A DNA stretch of 41,942 nucleotides from Bacteroidales bacterium. GTDB taxonomy: Bacteria > Bacteroidota > Bacteroidia > Bacteroidales > Tenuifilaceae. Below are positions 1 to 8,335 of the stretch, one piece after another. Positions within the stretch are counted from its first letter, which is position 1; each line of letters starts with the position of its first letter. The notes beneath the pieces were generated by a model, which was not told where the DNA came from, made no database searches, and was given only the letters and a program-made list of their open reading frames with translations. A program made the position numbers and the translations under genes. The DNA lies in NCBI GenBank assembly GCA_011045955.1, contig DSBV01000002.1, positions 1 to 41,942 on the forward strand, read 5' to 3'.

Positions 1-159
1 ATACCTAAAAAAACTGACTTCAAAACCATTGATGATGAGTTCTTACAGTTTGTTGCGAACAGAATTAACAGCAGGCCAAGGAAGCGGTATAGCTATAAAA
101 GTTCTATATTTGTAAAAAACCAATTATTAACAAAGACAAAAGTTGCATTTGTGGCTTGA
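1..159 (+). CDS. IS30-family transposase, C-terminal fragment (runs off window)
   Basis: The window opens inside a reading frame of 52 codons ending in TGA at 157-159. It contains TDFKTIDDEFLQFV followed by NSRPRKRYSYK. The 'N-x-R-P-R-K-R-x-x-Y-K' segment is the typical C-terminal end of IS30-family DDE transposases, which cut and paste the element using its terminal inverted repeats. Only the last ~50 residues are present, so catalytic residues cannot be checked. The same segment recurs in opposite orientation at the other window end with a few substitutions (Ser here for Pro there; Ala for Thr as last residue). The element end lies just past the stop, near 166, where the two copies stop matching. 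Identification as IS30 family is from motif recognition and fairly sure. Confidence 0.8.
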   Translation: MPKKTDFKTIDDEFLQFVANRINSRPRKRYSYKSSIFVKNQLLTKTKVAFVA

Positions 160-166
160 ATCTTGC
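48..166 (+). repeat. 119-bp terminal inverted repeat of the contig (IS30 right end), left copy
   Basis: Positions 48-166 match the reverse complement of 41824-41942 with only a few mismatches (for example ttctat/tcctat and ggcttga/gacttga). Similarity stops abruptly after gaatcttgc at 166, which marks the outer end of the insertion sequence. The repeat is the 3' end of the IS30-type transposase gene plus a few terminal bases. Confidence 0.9.
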
Positions 167-422
167 TTATATCAATATTGGCGCAGCGGAAAAATTCAGA
201 TATTATTGGAACCCTAATTGGAAACTTGGAAATCTAAAATGGATAAAAAAGAAATATCAAGGCTATGATGATGAATTTTGAGTTGAATTTTGGCATAAAG
301 AGTGGCAAGATATTATTTTTGGTAACGATAACTCATATATGAAAAAAATTATTAACGCTGGTTTTGATGGGGCGTATTTAGACAATGTGGAAGCGTATTA
401 CTTTTTATATCATAAAGACTAA
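162..422 (+). pseudogene. GH114/TM1410-like glycosidase, 3' fragment with in-frame stop
   Basis: Frame starting at 162 reads LAYINIGAAEKFRYYW, then KKYQGYDDEF, then a TGA at 279-281, then VEFWHKEWQDIIF and GFDGAYLDNVEAY, ending TAA at 420-422. The motifs 'I-x-x-G-x-A-E-x-x-R-x-Y-W', 'F-W-x-x-E-W-Q' and 'G-F-D-G-x-Y-L-D' are those of the GH114 / TM1410-like TIM-barrel family (endo-alpha-1,4-polygalactosaminidase type). The stop sits where Trp is expected, so it looks like a TGG to TGA nonsense change. The 5' part of the gene is absent: the frame begins at the IS30 element end, so the insertion truncated it. This is therefore a dead fragment. The 3' end abuts the group II intron at 424. Confidence 0.7.
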
Positions 423-423
423 A

Positions 424-1111
424 GTCGAATAGGTAAGGGGGAGTTTCACCCCCAAACCTCTCTCGGAACCGTGCTTGATAGTCTCCCATCACACGGCTCT
501 TCGAACTCACGCATTCAGTTAAGAATGACAGGCTGAAACAAACTCATCCCCCGATTTATCGAGGTTGGTAAAACTGCCTTGAGTCCGTTAATCCCTTCGC
601 TCATCCCTGCTTTCACAGGGCTTAATGTTGCACAAGTCGCTACTGCGGGTTAATCCGCCCCTACTCCGCTGTATCGATACTCTCTGCCTTGCCTTACAGA
701 TTTTCGGCATTCTCTCTTTACACCAGCGGGTAGGTTTTTCCCGATATATTGGAACTCGGGGCAGGCTTTGCTGCCTTAATGCCGGAGACCGAGGCAGCCG
801 ATAGACGGGTAATCTCTACCCTTATCCCGTGTGACCGTCCCACACACGGTTTTCAGTCTCGTAAAGGTTATTTTCGACACGTCATCGGTAGGTTTACTTT
901 CGTTCAACTCCTACGCTCGCTCCTGACAGATTTTCGTCATTGCTGATTTTCTGCTTTTTAACCCAAGCCGTTCAGCACCTACCCCTTGAAAGGGAAGCAC
1001 CGCTGGGCGGATTGGAAACGCTTCCAGTAAAGCGTATCCGAGAGGCCAACCTGAACTCTCTCCGTAGCAACCTCAGCCAGTCAGTTCGCTCGACCTCCGC
1101 AAGTTGCTCAC
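424..1111 (-). mobile_element. ORF-less group II intron ribozyme (~688 nt)
   Basis: Read on the minus strand. Domain V is a 34-nt hairpin at 466-499 (GAGCCGTG ... CACGGTTC with a GAGA-containing loop). Domain VI follows (AGGT ... ACCT stem around a TGAAA loop) and the intron ends ...TTCGAC at 424, fitting the usual 3' AY end. The 5' end is put at 1111: GTGAGCAACTTGCGG, close to the group II GUGYG start. Supporting this, the nine bases just upstream (1112-1120, TTCAACTTT on the minus strand) pair completely with GGAGTTGAA (903-911), two pairs being G-U, as expected for IBS1/EBS1. No reverse transcriptase/maturase is present: domain IV is short. It may still fold and splice in trans if a maturase exists elsewhere. 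Subclass was not assigned. Confidence 0.8.
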
Positions 1112-1384
1112 AAAGTTGAATTAAGTCTCTCATCTCATCTAAAGTTATGATGAATCAATTTCAAAGAACGTACTCCCTGATTTTCAGACAGTTTTGTATA
1201 TTTGAAAGTGTCCTGATTCATCGCAAGACACGCATACCGTGTGCTAACAGGTGGTATTGCCTACTGGGGCTGATGATGCAGATACGAAAGTTTTTAGTAA
1301 TTTAGTGTGTTTTTAACGTGGTATGACGCCGCTGGCTTTTAACTCCCCAGCAGCCCAAACCACCGACCGTTAACTATTCTATTT
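1112..1384. other. Intergenic region (5' exon side of the group II intron)
   Basis: 273 bases without a recognisable gene. On the minus strand this is the sequence directly downstream of the fucose isomerase-like gene and upstream of the intron 5' splice site. The only feature I can support is IBS1 at 1112-1120. A short GCTGG ... CCAGC inverted repeat lies at 1331-1351. I see no convincing terminator. Confidence 0.5.
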
Positions 1385-2578
1385 TCACCTCACCACCCCA
1401 ACATTTAGCAGCTCCGCTGCCAGGGTCAGGCGTTGTACCCAGTTTCCGGGTAGAATCATGTGATGGTTGCCAAAGGGGTTCTCTGTAAAGTACTTTGAAG
1501 CCGTAGGGCTTAGCTCAACCTCCAACTGGGTGCGACAAGCATTCCGACTTTTTGGCTTATCCGTAATATTGGCAAGCGTTACAAATATGTGGTTCAAGGT
1601 GCTGTCGAACCTAAAGATGGTTACCTCCTCGCCCTTTAGCTGGCCGCTTACGGCGTATCCCTTACCGGTTTCAAAATGGGTTTCGAGCTTAAACGAGGTT
1701 AGGTGGTTAACTGGTGCAGTGCAGTGAGCTAAAATAGCTTTTCCATTGCCCACATGGGCAATATTGGCCATCCAGGGAATGGCGTTGCAAACCTCCGACG
1801 AAAACATCATTGCAGCAGCGCTGCAAATATCGGCCTCGCAGGCAGCTGGGATTCCATCGTAATTTAGCTTGGCCAGTGCCAAACAGGCAGTATGGCCGGT
1901 TTTGTTGACCAGCGGGAAGCATTCCACAGCCATGGCGTTAAGCCTGTAAAACGGAATAAGCGAGGCCAGACCTTCGTATATCTTTCCGCTCTCAATCAGT
2001 TCCTGACGGTTCTCGGCCGTGCCGAAAAGCGATGTGAAATCAGGCGAAACCTGCAATATCTCATCAAAAACAATATCATCCCAGCTGATATCAACCTGCT
2101 CAATACCCAACTTGCTTTGCAGTAGGTATGGGTTAACACTGCTAGCCACCAGCCACGGCGATGAACTGCCAACCACACCAAGCCGCTGACCGTGAAGTTT
2201 GCGTACCCCCACAAAGGCATTGTAGAACTCGCTCAGGTACTCGGCTGTAGCAGGGTTATCGGCATCGAGTAGCACGGAACGTATGTTGTGCTGGTTCATC
2301 CATGCCTTCACCTCGGTGGCAGCAGCCCATGAGTTCGCATCGCGCGAGGCAAGCAACAGGTAAAAACGGTACTCCTGTACCGATTCAATGGCCAAATGCT
2401 CAGAGCCTCCGGTCAGAAACATAAGAACATCGGGCTTATCGTTCACAAACTCCATCTCCTCGGGGTTAAACAGGCCCATATACTTTTTCTTGGCCTTGTC
2501 GAAGACCGAAAGTTCTGCTGCCGGAAAAGCAAACAGCTTTACCCTTAACCTATCCTTAATAAATTCATTACTGCTCAT
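1385..2578 (-). CDS. L-fucose isomerase-like family protein
   Basis: 397 residues. The protein resembles the L-fucose/L-arabinose isomerase-like superfamily (COG2407 type) in its layout: an N-terminal sugar-isomerase-like region (roughly 1-170) and a C-terminal FucI-like region with 'AHVGNGKAILAHCTAP' and 'NPFGNHHMILPG' near the end. Members interconvert aldoses and ketoses using a divalent metal, but many COG2407 proteins have no proven substrate, so I give no reaction. The start is taken as ATG at 2578 rather than the in-frame TTG at 2587, because ATG overlaps the upstream stop by 11 nt in the usual translational-coupling arrangement. It is co-transcribed with the serine hydrolase upstream. 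No signal peptide is seen, so it is probably cytoplasmic. Confidence 0.7.
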   Translation of the reverse strand: MSSNEFIKDRLRVKLFAFPAAELSVFDKAKKKYMGLFNPEEMEFVNDKPDVLMFLTGGSEHLAIESVQEYRFYLLLASRDANSWAAATEVKAWMNQHNIRSVLLDADNPATAEYLSEFYNAFVGVRKLHGQRLGVVGSSSPWLVASSVNPYLLQSKLGIEQVDISWDDIVFDEILQVSPDFTSLFGTAENRQELIESGKIYEGLASLIPFYRLNAMAVECFPLVNKTGHTACLALAKLNYDGIPAACEADICSAAAMMFSSEVCNAIPWMANIAHVGNGKAILAHCTAPVNHLTSFKLETHFETGKGYAVSGQLKGEEVTIFRFDSTLNHIFVTLANITDKPKSRNACRTQLEVELSPTASKYFTENPFGNHHMILPGNWVQRLTLAAELLNVGVVR

Positions 2579-3737
2579 TAGTTTCAATGCTTTTTACAAT
2601 ACCTATTCCGTACCTGATGTACTGGTAAACATCCTCAGGGGTACCATCGATACGGTTGTTGTTCCTCACGTGTCCCAGCCTTACCACCACGACATTCAAA
2701 TCGGGGATAACAAAGATATACTGTCCTAGCAAGCCGCGGGCATACCATATCTTGTAGCCATCAATATTTATCATCCACCACTGGTAGCCATAAAAATCAA
2801 CATTCTTGTTAGTTTCTGGATCAAAGAGGTAGCTTGCCGGTGTAAGCGACTCGTTCAGGAATTGCTCTGGGACAATTTGTTCCCCATTCCAACGGCCACT
2901 GTTTAGCACCAGTTGACCAAGGCGCGCAAAGTCGCGGGCATTGGTGTTAAAGCAGCAGAACGCCTTTTCAACGCCATCTTTCCTATCGAGGCACCAAAGA
3001 GCATCGTGTTCGGCACCTATTTTTGACCATATCTTTTCCGAGGCGTAATTGGAAAGGGTTTTACCCGTTGCCTTTTTAATAATGAGCGATAGTAGCTGGG
3101 TGTCGCCACTGCGGTACTCGAATAGTTTTCCGGGTTCCATAACCACCGTTTGGTTTAGCACTAGTTTGGAAAGGTTTTTGCCGTAGTACCCCTGTGTGGT
3201 AAGAGAAAATAGGGTACTATACGATTCGTCCCAGCTCAACCCTGAGCTCATGGTTAGCAAGTGTTTTATGGTGATTTTTGCTTTGTCGCCCTCGGCAAAC
3301 TCGGGGAGGTAATTCCCAACGGGCTCATCGATACTTTTGATATACCCATCGCTCAGCGCACAGCCCATTAGCAGGCTAACTATGCTTTTGGCCATTGAGA
3401 AAGAGTTTGAGTATGAGTCTTTCCCATAGCCATCCCAGTACGATTCAAAAAGCAGGGCTGTATCCTTTATAACTATGAAAGCCACCGTGCGAAAATCGTT
3501 AAAATACTTAAGTTGCTCGTCGTTTAACTGGTAGGTGTTATACTCTGGGTGCAACTTCCATGGTTGAGGTGTACCCGCCTTAACGGTACGGTTATGGAAT
3601 AACTTGTAATCGTCGATATTTACCTGCTGGTAAATCAACGCCCGCACAATGTAATGGTTTTGTGGCAAAGCCAAATATATGGCAAGAGCTACAACAACCA
3701 CTACGCTGGCCACCTTAAGTTTTCGTTTCCAGTTCAT
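2568..3737 (-). CDS. Serine hydrolase, beta-lactamase class C / NylB-like family
   Basis: 389 residues with one N-terminal hydrophobic helix (about residues 8-25), so it is likely membrane-anchored or exported. The active-site 'SMAK' (Ser114-x-x-Lys117) in NSFSMAKSIVSLL is the nucleophile motif of penicillin-binding-protein-like serine hydrolases. YRS at 208-210 fits the second motif (Y-x-S/N), and LLGQYIFVIPDLNVVVV near the end is the usual last-strand region. The phrase 'HLLTMSSGLSWDE' is typical of the beta-lactamase-related / 6-aminohexanoate-dimer hydrolase group. Substrate is unknown: esterase, amidase or peptidase are all possible. The start is ATG at 3737, giving a clean signal-anchor; a longer TTG start at 3812 would run into the divergent gene. 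It overlaps the fucose isomerase-like gene by 11 nt. Confidence 0.8.
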   Translation of the reverse strand: MNWKRKLKVASVVVVVALAIYLALPQNHYIVRALIYQQVNIDDYKLFHNRTVKAGTPQPWKLHPEYNTYQLNDEQLKYFNDFRTVAFIVIKDTALLFESYWDGYGKDSYSNSFSMAKSIVSLLMGCALSDGYIKSIDEPVGNYLPEFAEGDKAKITIKHLLTMSSGLSWDESYSTLFSLTTQGYYGKNLSKLVLNQTVVMEPGKLFEYRSGDTQLLSLIIKKATGKTLSNYASEKIWSKIGAEHDALWCLDRKDGVEKAFCCFNTNARDFARLGQLVLNSGRWNGEQIVPEQFLNESLTPASYLFDPETNKNVDFYGYQWWMINIDGYKIWYARGLLGQYIFVIPDLNVVVVRLGHVRNNNRIDGTPEDVYQYIRYGIGIVKSIETNEQ

Positions 3738-3820
3738 AGCATTGAGGTTTAGGTTGATATGTTGTGTCGAAATTAAGGATTTTTTGGGATTTTTTGTGAT
3801 ATTTGTTCTCAAAATATTTC

Positions 3821-4903
3821 ATGCCGCTAAAATCAATGGATAGTTTATCGTCTAAAATAGCGCTTGTTACCCTTTTTATATCGATTTATTGTATTTCCCA
3901 TGCCCAAACCGACAGCGCCGGGGTTAACCTTTACCTGTTGGGGCAATCGTTTTTTGATAACAAAGAGTTTACCGGTAATATCAAAAAGGGATATACCCAC
4001 CCAGGCTTTTACATACAGCCGGCTATAAAATTTGAAACGAAACAGTATAGCATTGCAGCGGGTTTCCATACTTTATACCTTGCCGGAGCCGATACCCTTG
4101 AGCAATTTGTACCCGTATTTTCAGCCCGATTACTGCTTAATAGTAGAATAATGCTGAATGTAGGGACACTTGAATCGTTGATAGGTCACTGGCTACCCGA
4201 ACCCCTATTTAAGCCCGAAAGGCTATTCCTGAACCAACCCGAAACTGGTGTTCAGTTTCTTTATCAAGGGATATGGAGTAAGGCCGATTTATGGATAAAC
4301 TGGGAGCGCTATATCAAAACCGGTAGCCCATTCCAGGAAGAGTTTACAGTAGGTTTTACACATCTGTACAACCTAAACGATACCCCTGGATTCTCAAACG
4401 CCTTTCATGCGATGGCTTCCCACCATGGCGGACAAATAGATAGCACCAACCTACCTGTACAAACACATGCTAACATTGGTTTACTACCTGCTTTTAGATT
4501 TAAGCCATATGGCAATACAACATTAGCATTGGCCACATCCGTTTACTATTACAAAAACCTTTCTCCATCGTTCACCTCGGAGTATAACACCGGGTTTGGA
4601 TTGCATCCACAAGTAAAGGCATACCGCAATTACACAACCCTTGAGGTTGGCTTTTGGTACTCCCACGGGTTTGTTAACCCGCGCGGTGAAGAGCTTTTTG
4701 GCTCTGTATCAACCATAAATCCCATTTATAACCAGTCGGTTCGACAGCTTGGAACTGTTGCCATTGAATACCAAAAGCGATTCATGAGCAGCATGCTTCT
4801 AAATGCCAATTTTAAGGCTTACTACGATTTTAAATCGAACCTGCTGGAGTACAGCTACACACTACGGCTGATGTTCGACGGAAAGCTTAAACGGGTAATG
4901 TAA
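3821..4903 (+). CDS. Predicted outer-membrane beta-barrel protein, function unknown
   Basis: 360 residues, beginning with a signal peptide (hydrophobic IALVTLFISIYCISHA followed by Q, a likely signal peptidase I site near residue 27). The rest is rich in alternating aromatic and polar segments such as YSIAAGFHTLYLAG, TTLALATSVYYYKN and LEYSYTLRLMFDG at the C-terminus, typical of an outer-membrane barrel. I do not recognise a named family. The start could also be ATG at 3836; both keep the signal peptide. It is divergent from the serine hydrolase with an 83-bp gap. A hairpin sits directly behind the stop codon. It has no operon partner. Confidence 0.6.
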   Translation: MPLKSMDSLSSKIALVTLFISIYCISHAQTDSAGVNLYLLGQSFFDNKEFTGNIKKGYTHPGFYIQPAIKFETKQYSIAAGFHTLYLAGADTLEQFVPVFSARLLLNSRIMLNVGTLESLIGHWLPEPLFKPERLFLNQPETGVQFLYQGIWSKADLWINWERYIKTGSPFQEEFTVGFTHLYNLNDTPGFSNAFHAMASHHGGQIDSTNLPVQTHANIGLLPAFRFKPYGNTTLALATSVYYYKNLSPSFTSEYNTGFGLHPQVKAYRNYTTLEVGFWYSHGFVNPRGEELFGSVSTINPIYNQSVRQLGTVAIEYQKRFMSSMLLNANFKAYYDFKSNLLEYSYTLRLMFDGKLKRVM

Positions 4904-4908
4904 AAAAA

Positions 4909-4926
4909 CCGACCTGTGTTGGTCGG
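4909..4926. terminator. Hairpin behind the outer-membrane protein gene
   Basis: Perfect 6-bp stem CCGACC / GGTCGG around a TGTGTT loop, preceded by seven A residues. On the minus strand this becomes a stem followed by a T-run, so the stronger terminator reads leftward. On the plus strand it lacks a downstream T-run. Confidence 0.55.
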
Positions 4927-5123
4927 GTGGCATCCATCAATTTTTAATGTTATTCCGTTAAATCAAGCAATGTACTAAAATATCTTTTCCTCTTCCTTGT
5001 TAAAATGCCTGGTCAGGAAATGCTATCTTGACTAAAATTAACTACAACTGGGATTAATAATCTTATATAACTATAACACTATTAGCCAACTAAGGTTGGG
5101 ATTTTACATTTTATTCTCTGCAA

Positions 5124-5152
5124 CGCCCGTTTTATGGGCGATTAATTTTTTT
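5124..5152 (+). terminator. Possible weak terminator
   Basis: Stem CGCCC / GGGCG with GTTTTAT loop followed by ATTAA and seven T residues (5146-5152). It lies in the 4927-5169 gap, which otherwise contains nothing I can support. Confidence 0.35.
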
Positions 5153-5169
5153 CAAAACAGCCCTCCTAT

Positions 5170-5667
5170 CTAAAACAGGTTTAATTGAAGTTGACCAGGA
5201 GGTTCACCAACCTGTATTTTGTATGCCCTGTTTGTGCTACGAAGTAATTCGACCATATCAAGCATACTAAGCAGGTGAATTCTTATCAGTGATGCCACAA
5301 CTGAAAATGCCTTTTTGGTTTGTGCTATTTTATGAATGACCGTTATTAATAGTTGAGCAATCAATGTGCACCAAACCTGCGTTCGTATTGCGCTTTCGCT
5401 CTCTTCATAAAAATAAAGCAATAGGAAGTTTTGCTTCATTTTCTTCAGTAGCAATGCTATGCCCCAGCGCTTTTTGTACAGAAAAACTACCTCTTCAGCT
5501 GTGATTTCAAAATTATGGGCAGGGAACTTAAAAAATTTTTATCGTGAACTTTTGCTGCCGTAAGTTTTATAAACCGGGCAACCGGCTGTACTGCATCAAT
5601 AAGCCTATGGGCTTTTAACCCATAAGTTCGGCTGTCCGACAAAATTTATTTCCTTATGTTTAGCCAT
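5170..5667 (-). pseudogene. IS4-family-like transposase remnant with two internal deletions
   Basis: Three pieces of a DDE transposase are joined. A 13-residue N-terminus (MAKHKEINFVGQP, ATG at 5665-5667) leads straight into the middle of the DDE fold in another frame (YGLKAHRLIDAVQPV, then FIKLTAAKVHDKNFL, around 5500-5630). After a second junction comes the C-terminal part, FEITAEEVVFLYKKRW and LLLKKMKQNF, ending at 5170. The expected catalytic Glu in the 'Y-x-x-R-W-x-I-E' motif is Ala here (RWGIALLL). The element is therefore inactive on several counts. Its outer end is probably at 5747-5760 (minus strand CTGTAGTGTCCGAC), where an antitoxin gene is cut. I could not find the matching inverted repeat on the left side. 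Assignment to the IS4 family is by motif only. Confidence 0.75.
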
Positions 5668-5737
5668 GTTGTACTGATTTTTTGCAAAACCAATTCACAA
5701 CCTTAAAAGGAAACCGTAAGAGAGTATCTTTTTTTAA

Positions 5738-5902
5738 CTAATTTAGTCGGACACTACAGATAAATTTATATTCATCTAACGATATCGTAACTGCGCCTAT
5801 CCCTGTTCCTCTCTTAATAATGAGAGTTTCAATGTGATTCACAACATTGTCCAGAAACTTCTTTAGGCTTGTTCTAAACTCTGTAAAGTTAGCTACCATC
5901 AT
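5738..5902 (-). pseudogene. Phd/YefM-family antitoxin, C-terminally truncated by IS insertion
   Basis: A 54-codon frame begins ATG at 5900-5902 (second ATG 5897-5899), preceded by AGAGGTG as a possible ribosome site. It reads NFTEFRTSLKKFLDNV, then ETLIIKRG and AVTISLDEYKFI. This is the classic Phd/YefM pattern: 'F-x-x-x-R-x-x-L-x-x-x-L-D-x-V', then 'x-x-I-x-R-x-x-x-x-x-x-V-x-I-S-L-x-E-Y'. Such antitoxins repress their operon through the N-terminal domain and neutralise a RelE/YoeB- or Doc-type toxin with the C-terminal tail. Here the native sequence stops after about 48 residues at the IS end (5747-5760) and the last residues come from IS sequence, so the toxin-binding tail is missing. No toxin gene is visible on either side. 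Confidence 0.75.
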
Positions 5903-6003
5903 AATCGCACCTCTTTAAGATACTTTTTTTGTACAGAAAAAAGGTCATAAATAGCAACTTACAAGAAACATTATCTTTTTTCAAAAACCTTAAGTTTTGC
6001 AAA

Positions 6004-7248
6004 CTATTTATTCTCTTCAGGACAGTATATAAATACCATTTGCTCAGCGGGGTTGTAACCAAGTTCCAATGCCTTGCGGAAATCTTCGCAACCGGATTTG
6101 AACTCCTGAACATTCATCTTTGAAATACCTCGGTTATAGTATGCTTCGGCATTCTTAGGGTCGGCCTTGATGATAACATCGTAATCGGGGATAGCCTCCT
6201 TGTGGTTACCCATAATTGCTTTTGAAATGGCACGGTTATAGAAGGCCTGAACGTAATTTGGGTCAATGGAAATCACCTTGTTAAAATCGGCAATTGATCC
6301 CTTGTAATCCTTTTGGTACGCACGGGTAATACCCCTGCCGTAATAAGCTTTAAGATAATCGGGCTTAAGCTCAATGGCCTTGTTAAAAGCAACCATGGCC
6401 TGCTTAAACTCGCCCTTGAGCAGTAATGCTCCTCCCTTTACCCCATAAACCAATGGCAATTTAGGGTTTACCGCAATGGCCTTATCGAGTAGTTTAATGG
6501 CATCGTCGAATCGATGCAAATTGGTGTAGGCTTCGCCTAAGCTGTATAAGAGTTCCTCGTCTTTAGGTAACTCCCTCAGGGCTGTTTTTAAATCGGCAAT
6601 AGCCCCTTGGTAATCCTGTATTTTAAGTTTGAAAATGCCTCTTTTCTTGTAAGCCTCAGGGGTAGCGTTAGCCCCTTTAATCATCATATCGTAATCGGCA
6701 ATGGCGCCCTTAAAATCGTCAAGGTTTGCAAGCGACTCACCACGGCTGTAAAATGCCTCAAGGTTTGAGCCATCGAGTTCAATGCTGCGATTATAGTCCT
6801 TAATGGCCTGCTCAAACTCCATGATTGCAGCGTTTAGCAAACCACGCTGGTAGTATGCCTTTGAACTAGAATCGTTCAGGGAAATTGCCCGATTGAGGTC
6901 GACCATGGCCTCGGTATAGCGCTTTAACTTGCGTTGCGATATGCCTCTGTGCAGATATAAATTGAAATTGGTTGAATCCAAAGTTATTGCTGCACTAAAA
7001 TCGGCAATGGCTAACGAATCGTTATTTAGAGCTGCATGGGTTACGCCGCGCTTAAAGTAGTAATCGTAGCGTTGGGGGTTTAGCTTAACGGCTTTGTTGA
7101 ACTTTTTGAGGGCAAGTTCATACCTGGCTGAATCGAGCAATTGTAAACCGGCTCTATAATTATTTTCGGCCATTCGAGGTTTAAGAACGATGTAGGCTGC
7201 AATTCCAATAACAACCAGTCCAATAAATACCGCCACAATACGTTTCAT
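6004..7248 (-). CDS. Membrane-anchored tetratricopeptide-repeat protein
   Basis: 414 residues. An N-terminal hydrophobic helix (IVAVFIGLVVIGIAAYIV, about residues 4-21) anchors it, probably with the rest outside the cytoplasm. From about residue 30 to the end there are about eleven 34-residue TPR units, seen from the repeated pattern A-x-x-x-x-x-x-A-I-x-L/I-x-P (for example AFNKAIELKPDYLKAYY). TPR arrays are protein-interaction scaffolds, so no enzymatic role is expected. The start is ATG at 7248 rather than the in-frame TTG at 7269. It lies 53 nt downstream of the M28 peptidase gene on the same strand and could be its operon partner. Confidence 0.85.
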   Translation of the reverse strand: MKRIVAVFIGLVVIGIAAYIVLKPRMAENNYRAGLQLLDSARYELALKKFNKAVKLNPQRYDYYFKRGVTHAALNNDSLAIADFSAAITLDSTNFNLYLHRGISQRKLKRYTEAMVDLNRAISLNDSSSKAYYQRGLLNAAIMEFEQAIKDYNRSIELDGSNLEAFYSRGESLANLDDFKGAIADYDMMIKGANATPEAYKKRGIFKLKIQDYQGAIADLKTALRELPKDEELLYSLGEAYTNLHRFDDAIKLLDKAIAVNPKLPLVYGVKGGALLLKGEFKQAMVAFNKAIELKPDYLKAYYGRGITRAYQKDYKGSIADFNKVISIDPNYVQAFYNRAISKAIMGNHKEAIPDYDVIIKADPKNAEAYYNRGISKMNVQEFKSGCEDFRKALELGYNPAEQMVFIYCPEENK

Positions 7249-7301
7249 ACCTAACTGTTTTAAGTTCAATTTGAGTTTATACGATTATCTCGAAATAAAT
7301 G

Positions 7302-8267
7302 TTATAAGTTAACCTCCATTATCAGAGCACAGTTGAGTTTTGCTACCTCACGGGCATAACGGGGGTTTTGCTCCGACAGTATATCGGTTAACTTGTGGTA
7401 ATTGGGGTCGTCGTGATGAGAAATGAAGAACAAGGGCTTGTAACCTCTTTGATAAAAACTGAAACTATCGCTATACTCACGGTAAGTATTATCATTAACC
7501 GATTTAAGGAGGGTGTAGGTTGAGCAGATTTTTTGGGCATGTTTCCTAAAATCAACCGAATTAGGATAATCAATGATGTTGAGGTACCAACCGGTTGAAT
7601 CAGTTTCCGGACAAAACGAAACCATGTCGTTATTGAGCATAAACTTGACCCTTGCCAGTGTATCGAATAAACGATTTGACATGTGCTGGCTGCCAAAGAG
7701 TCCCAACTCCTCAGCTGCAAAGGTGGCAAAAATAATAGTAGTCCGAGGTGCAAAACCGGCTTGCTTTAGTACCCGTGCAACTTCAAGGGTAACTGCAACG
7801 CCGCTGGCATTATCGTTGGCTCCGGGAGCCACAATATAAGGGCTTTCGGGTTCAGTACTTCGTAAAATACAATCGTGATGGCCACCCATAATGGTAACAC
7901 TATCGGGGTAAATAACACCGGGTAAGGTTGCTATTACATTGTACTGCCAAGTATTACTATTATTATAGTGAAGAAAAAAGGAATCGAGACGAGCAGTAGC
8001 ATATCCGTAGCTTTTAAACTTATTCATTATTGCAATAGCCACATCACGTCTGTTTTCGGCCAGTGCAAATCGGGTACCCATCCCCTCAAGCATAGCAACT
8101 GTAGCAGCAATGCTGTCGGCATGGATATTTTTGGTTACCAGGGTAATTTCAGGATCGGGCTTACTGGTGGGGGCAATAATTTGGTCGTCCTTTGAACAGG
8201 ATGCCACAATACCAAACAACAATATGGCCATCAGCCCCTTGAATACGTAACGATAGGTATTTGTCAT
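7302..8267 (-). CDS. M28-family zinc aminopeptidase, lipoprotein
   Basis: 321 residues from ATG at 8267. The first residues form a lipoprotein signal (GLMAILLFGIVASC, acylated Cys at about residue 22, followed by SKDD), so it is probably anchored in the envelope. The M28 zinc-peptidase motifs are all present: GGHHD (His ligand), ANDNASG (bridging Asp), AAEELG (catalytic and ligand Glu), NNDM (Asp ligand) and HHDDPNYH near the end. Family members are co-catalytic two-zinc exopeptidases removing N-terminal residues from peptides. Substrate preference cannot be told. An upstream in-frame ATG at 8297 would add ten residues before the signal and is less likely. Confidence 0.9.
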   Translation of the reverse strand: MTNTYRYVFKGLMAILLFGIVASCSKDDQIIAPTSKPDPEITLVTKNIHADSIAATVAMLEGMGTRFALAENRRDVAIAIMNKFKSYGYATARLDSFFLHYNNSNTWQYNVIATLPGVIYPDSVTIMGGHHDCILRSTEPESPYIVAPGANDNASGVAVTLEVARVLKQAGFAPRTTIIFATFAAEELGLFGSQHMSNRLFDTLARVKFMLNNDMVSFCPETDSTGWYLNIIDYPNSVDFRKHAQKICSTYTLLKSVNDNTYREYSDSFSFYQRGYKPLFFISHHDDPNYHKLTDILSEQNPRYAREVAKLNCALIMEVNL

Positions 8268-8335
8268 TACATTTAGTTTTGATGTAAAAATAAACATTCT
8301 ATTAATTCCTAAACGCTCCCAATTCAGAAAATTGA

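Noticed and set aside
749-946. 65-codon plus-strand frame inside the intron region
   Set aside because: It lies on the opposite strand within the folded group II intron RNA, has no family-like pattern, and includes the EBS1 segment. It is a chance frame.
1200-1330. Possible integron attC-like or tRNA-like site near the GCTAAC words
   Set aside because: The core-site consensus is not met and no paired arms or tRNA stem set could be drawn.
5632-5640. CTGTCCGAC as a second IS inverted repeat
   Set aside because: It resembles the IS end at 5747-5760 but lies inside the transposase N-terminal coding sequence (VGQ codons), so the likeness is coincidental.
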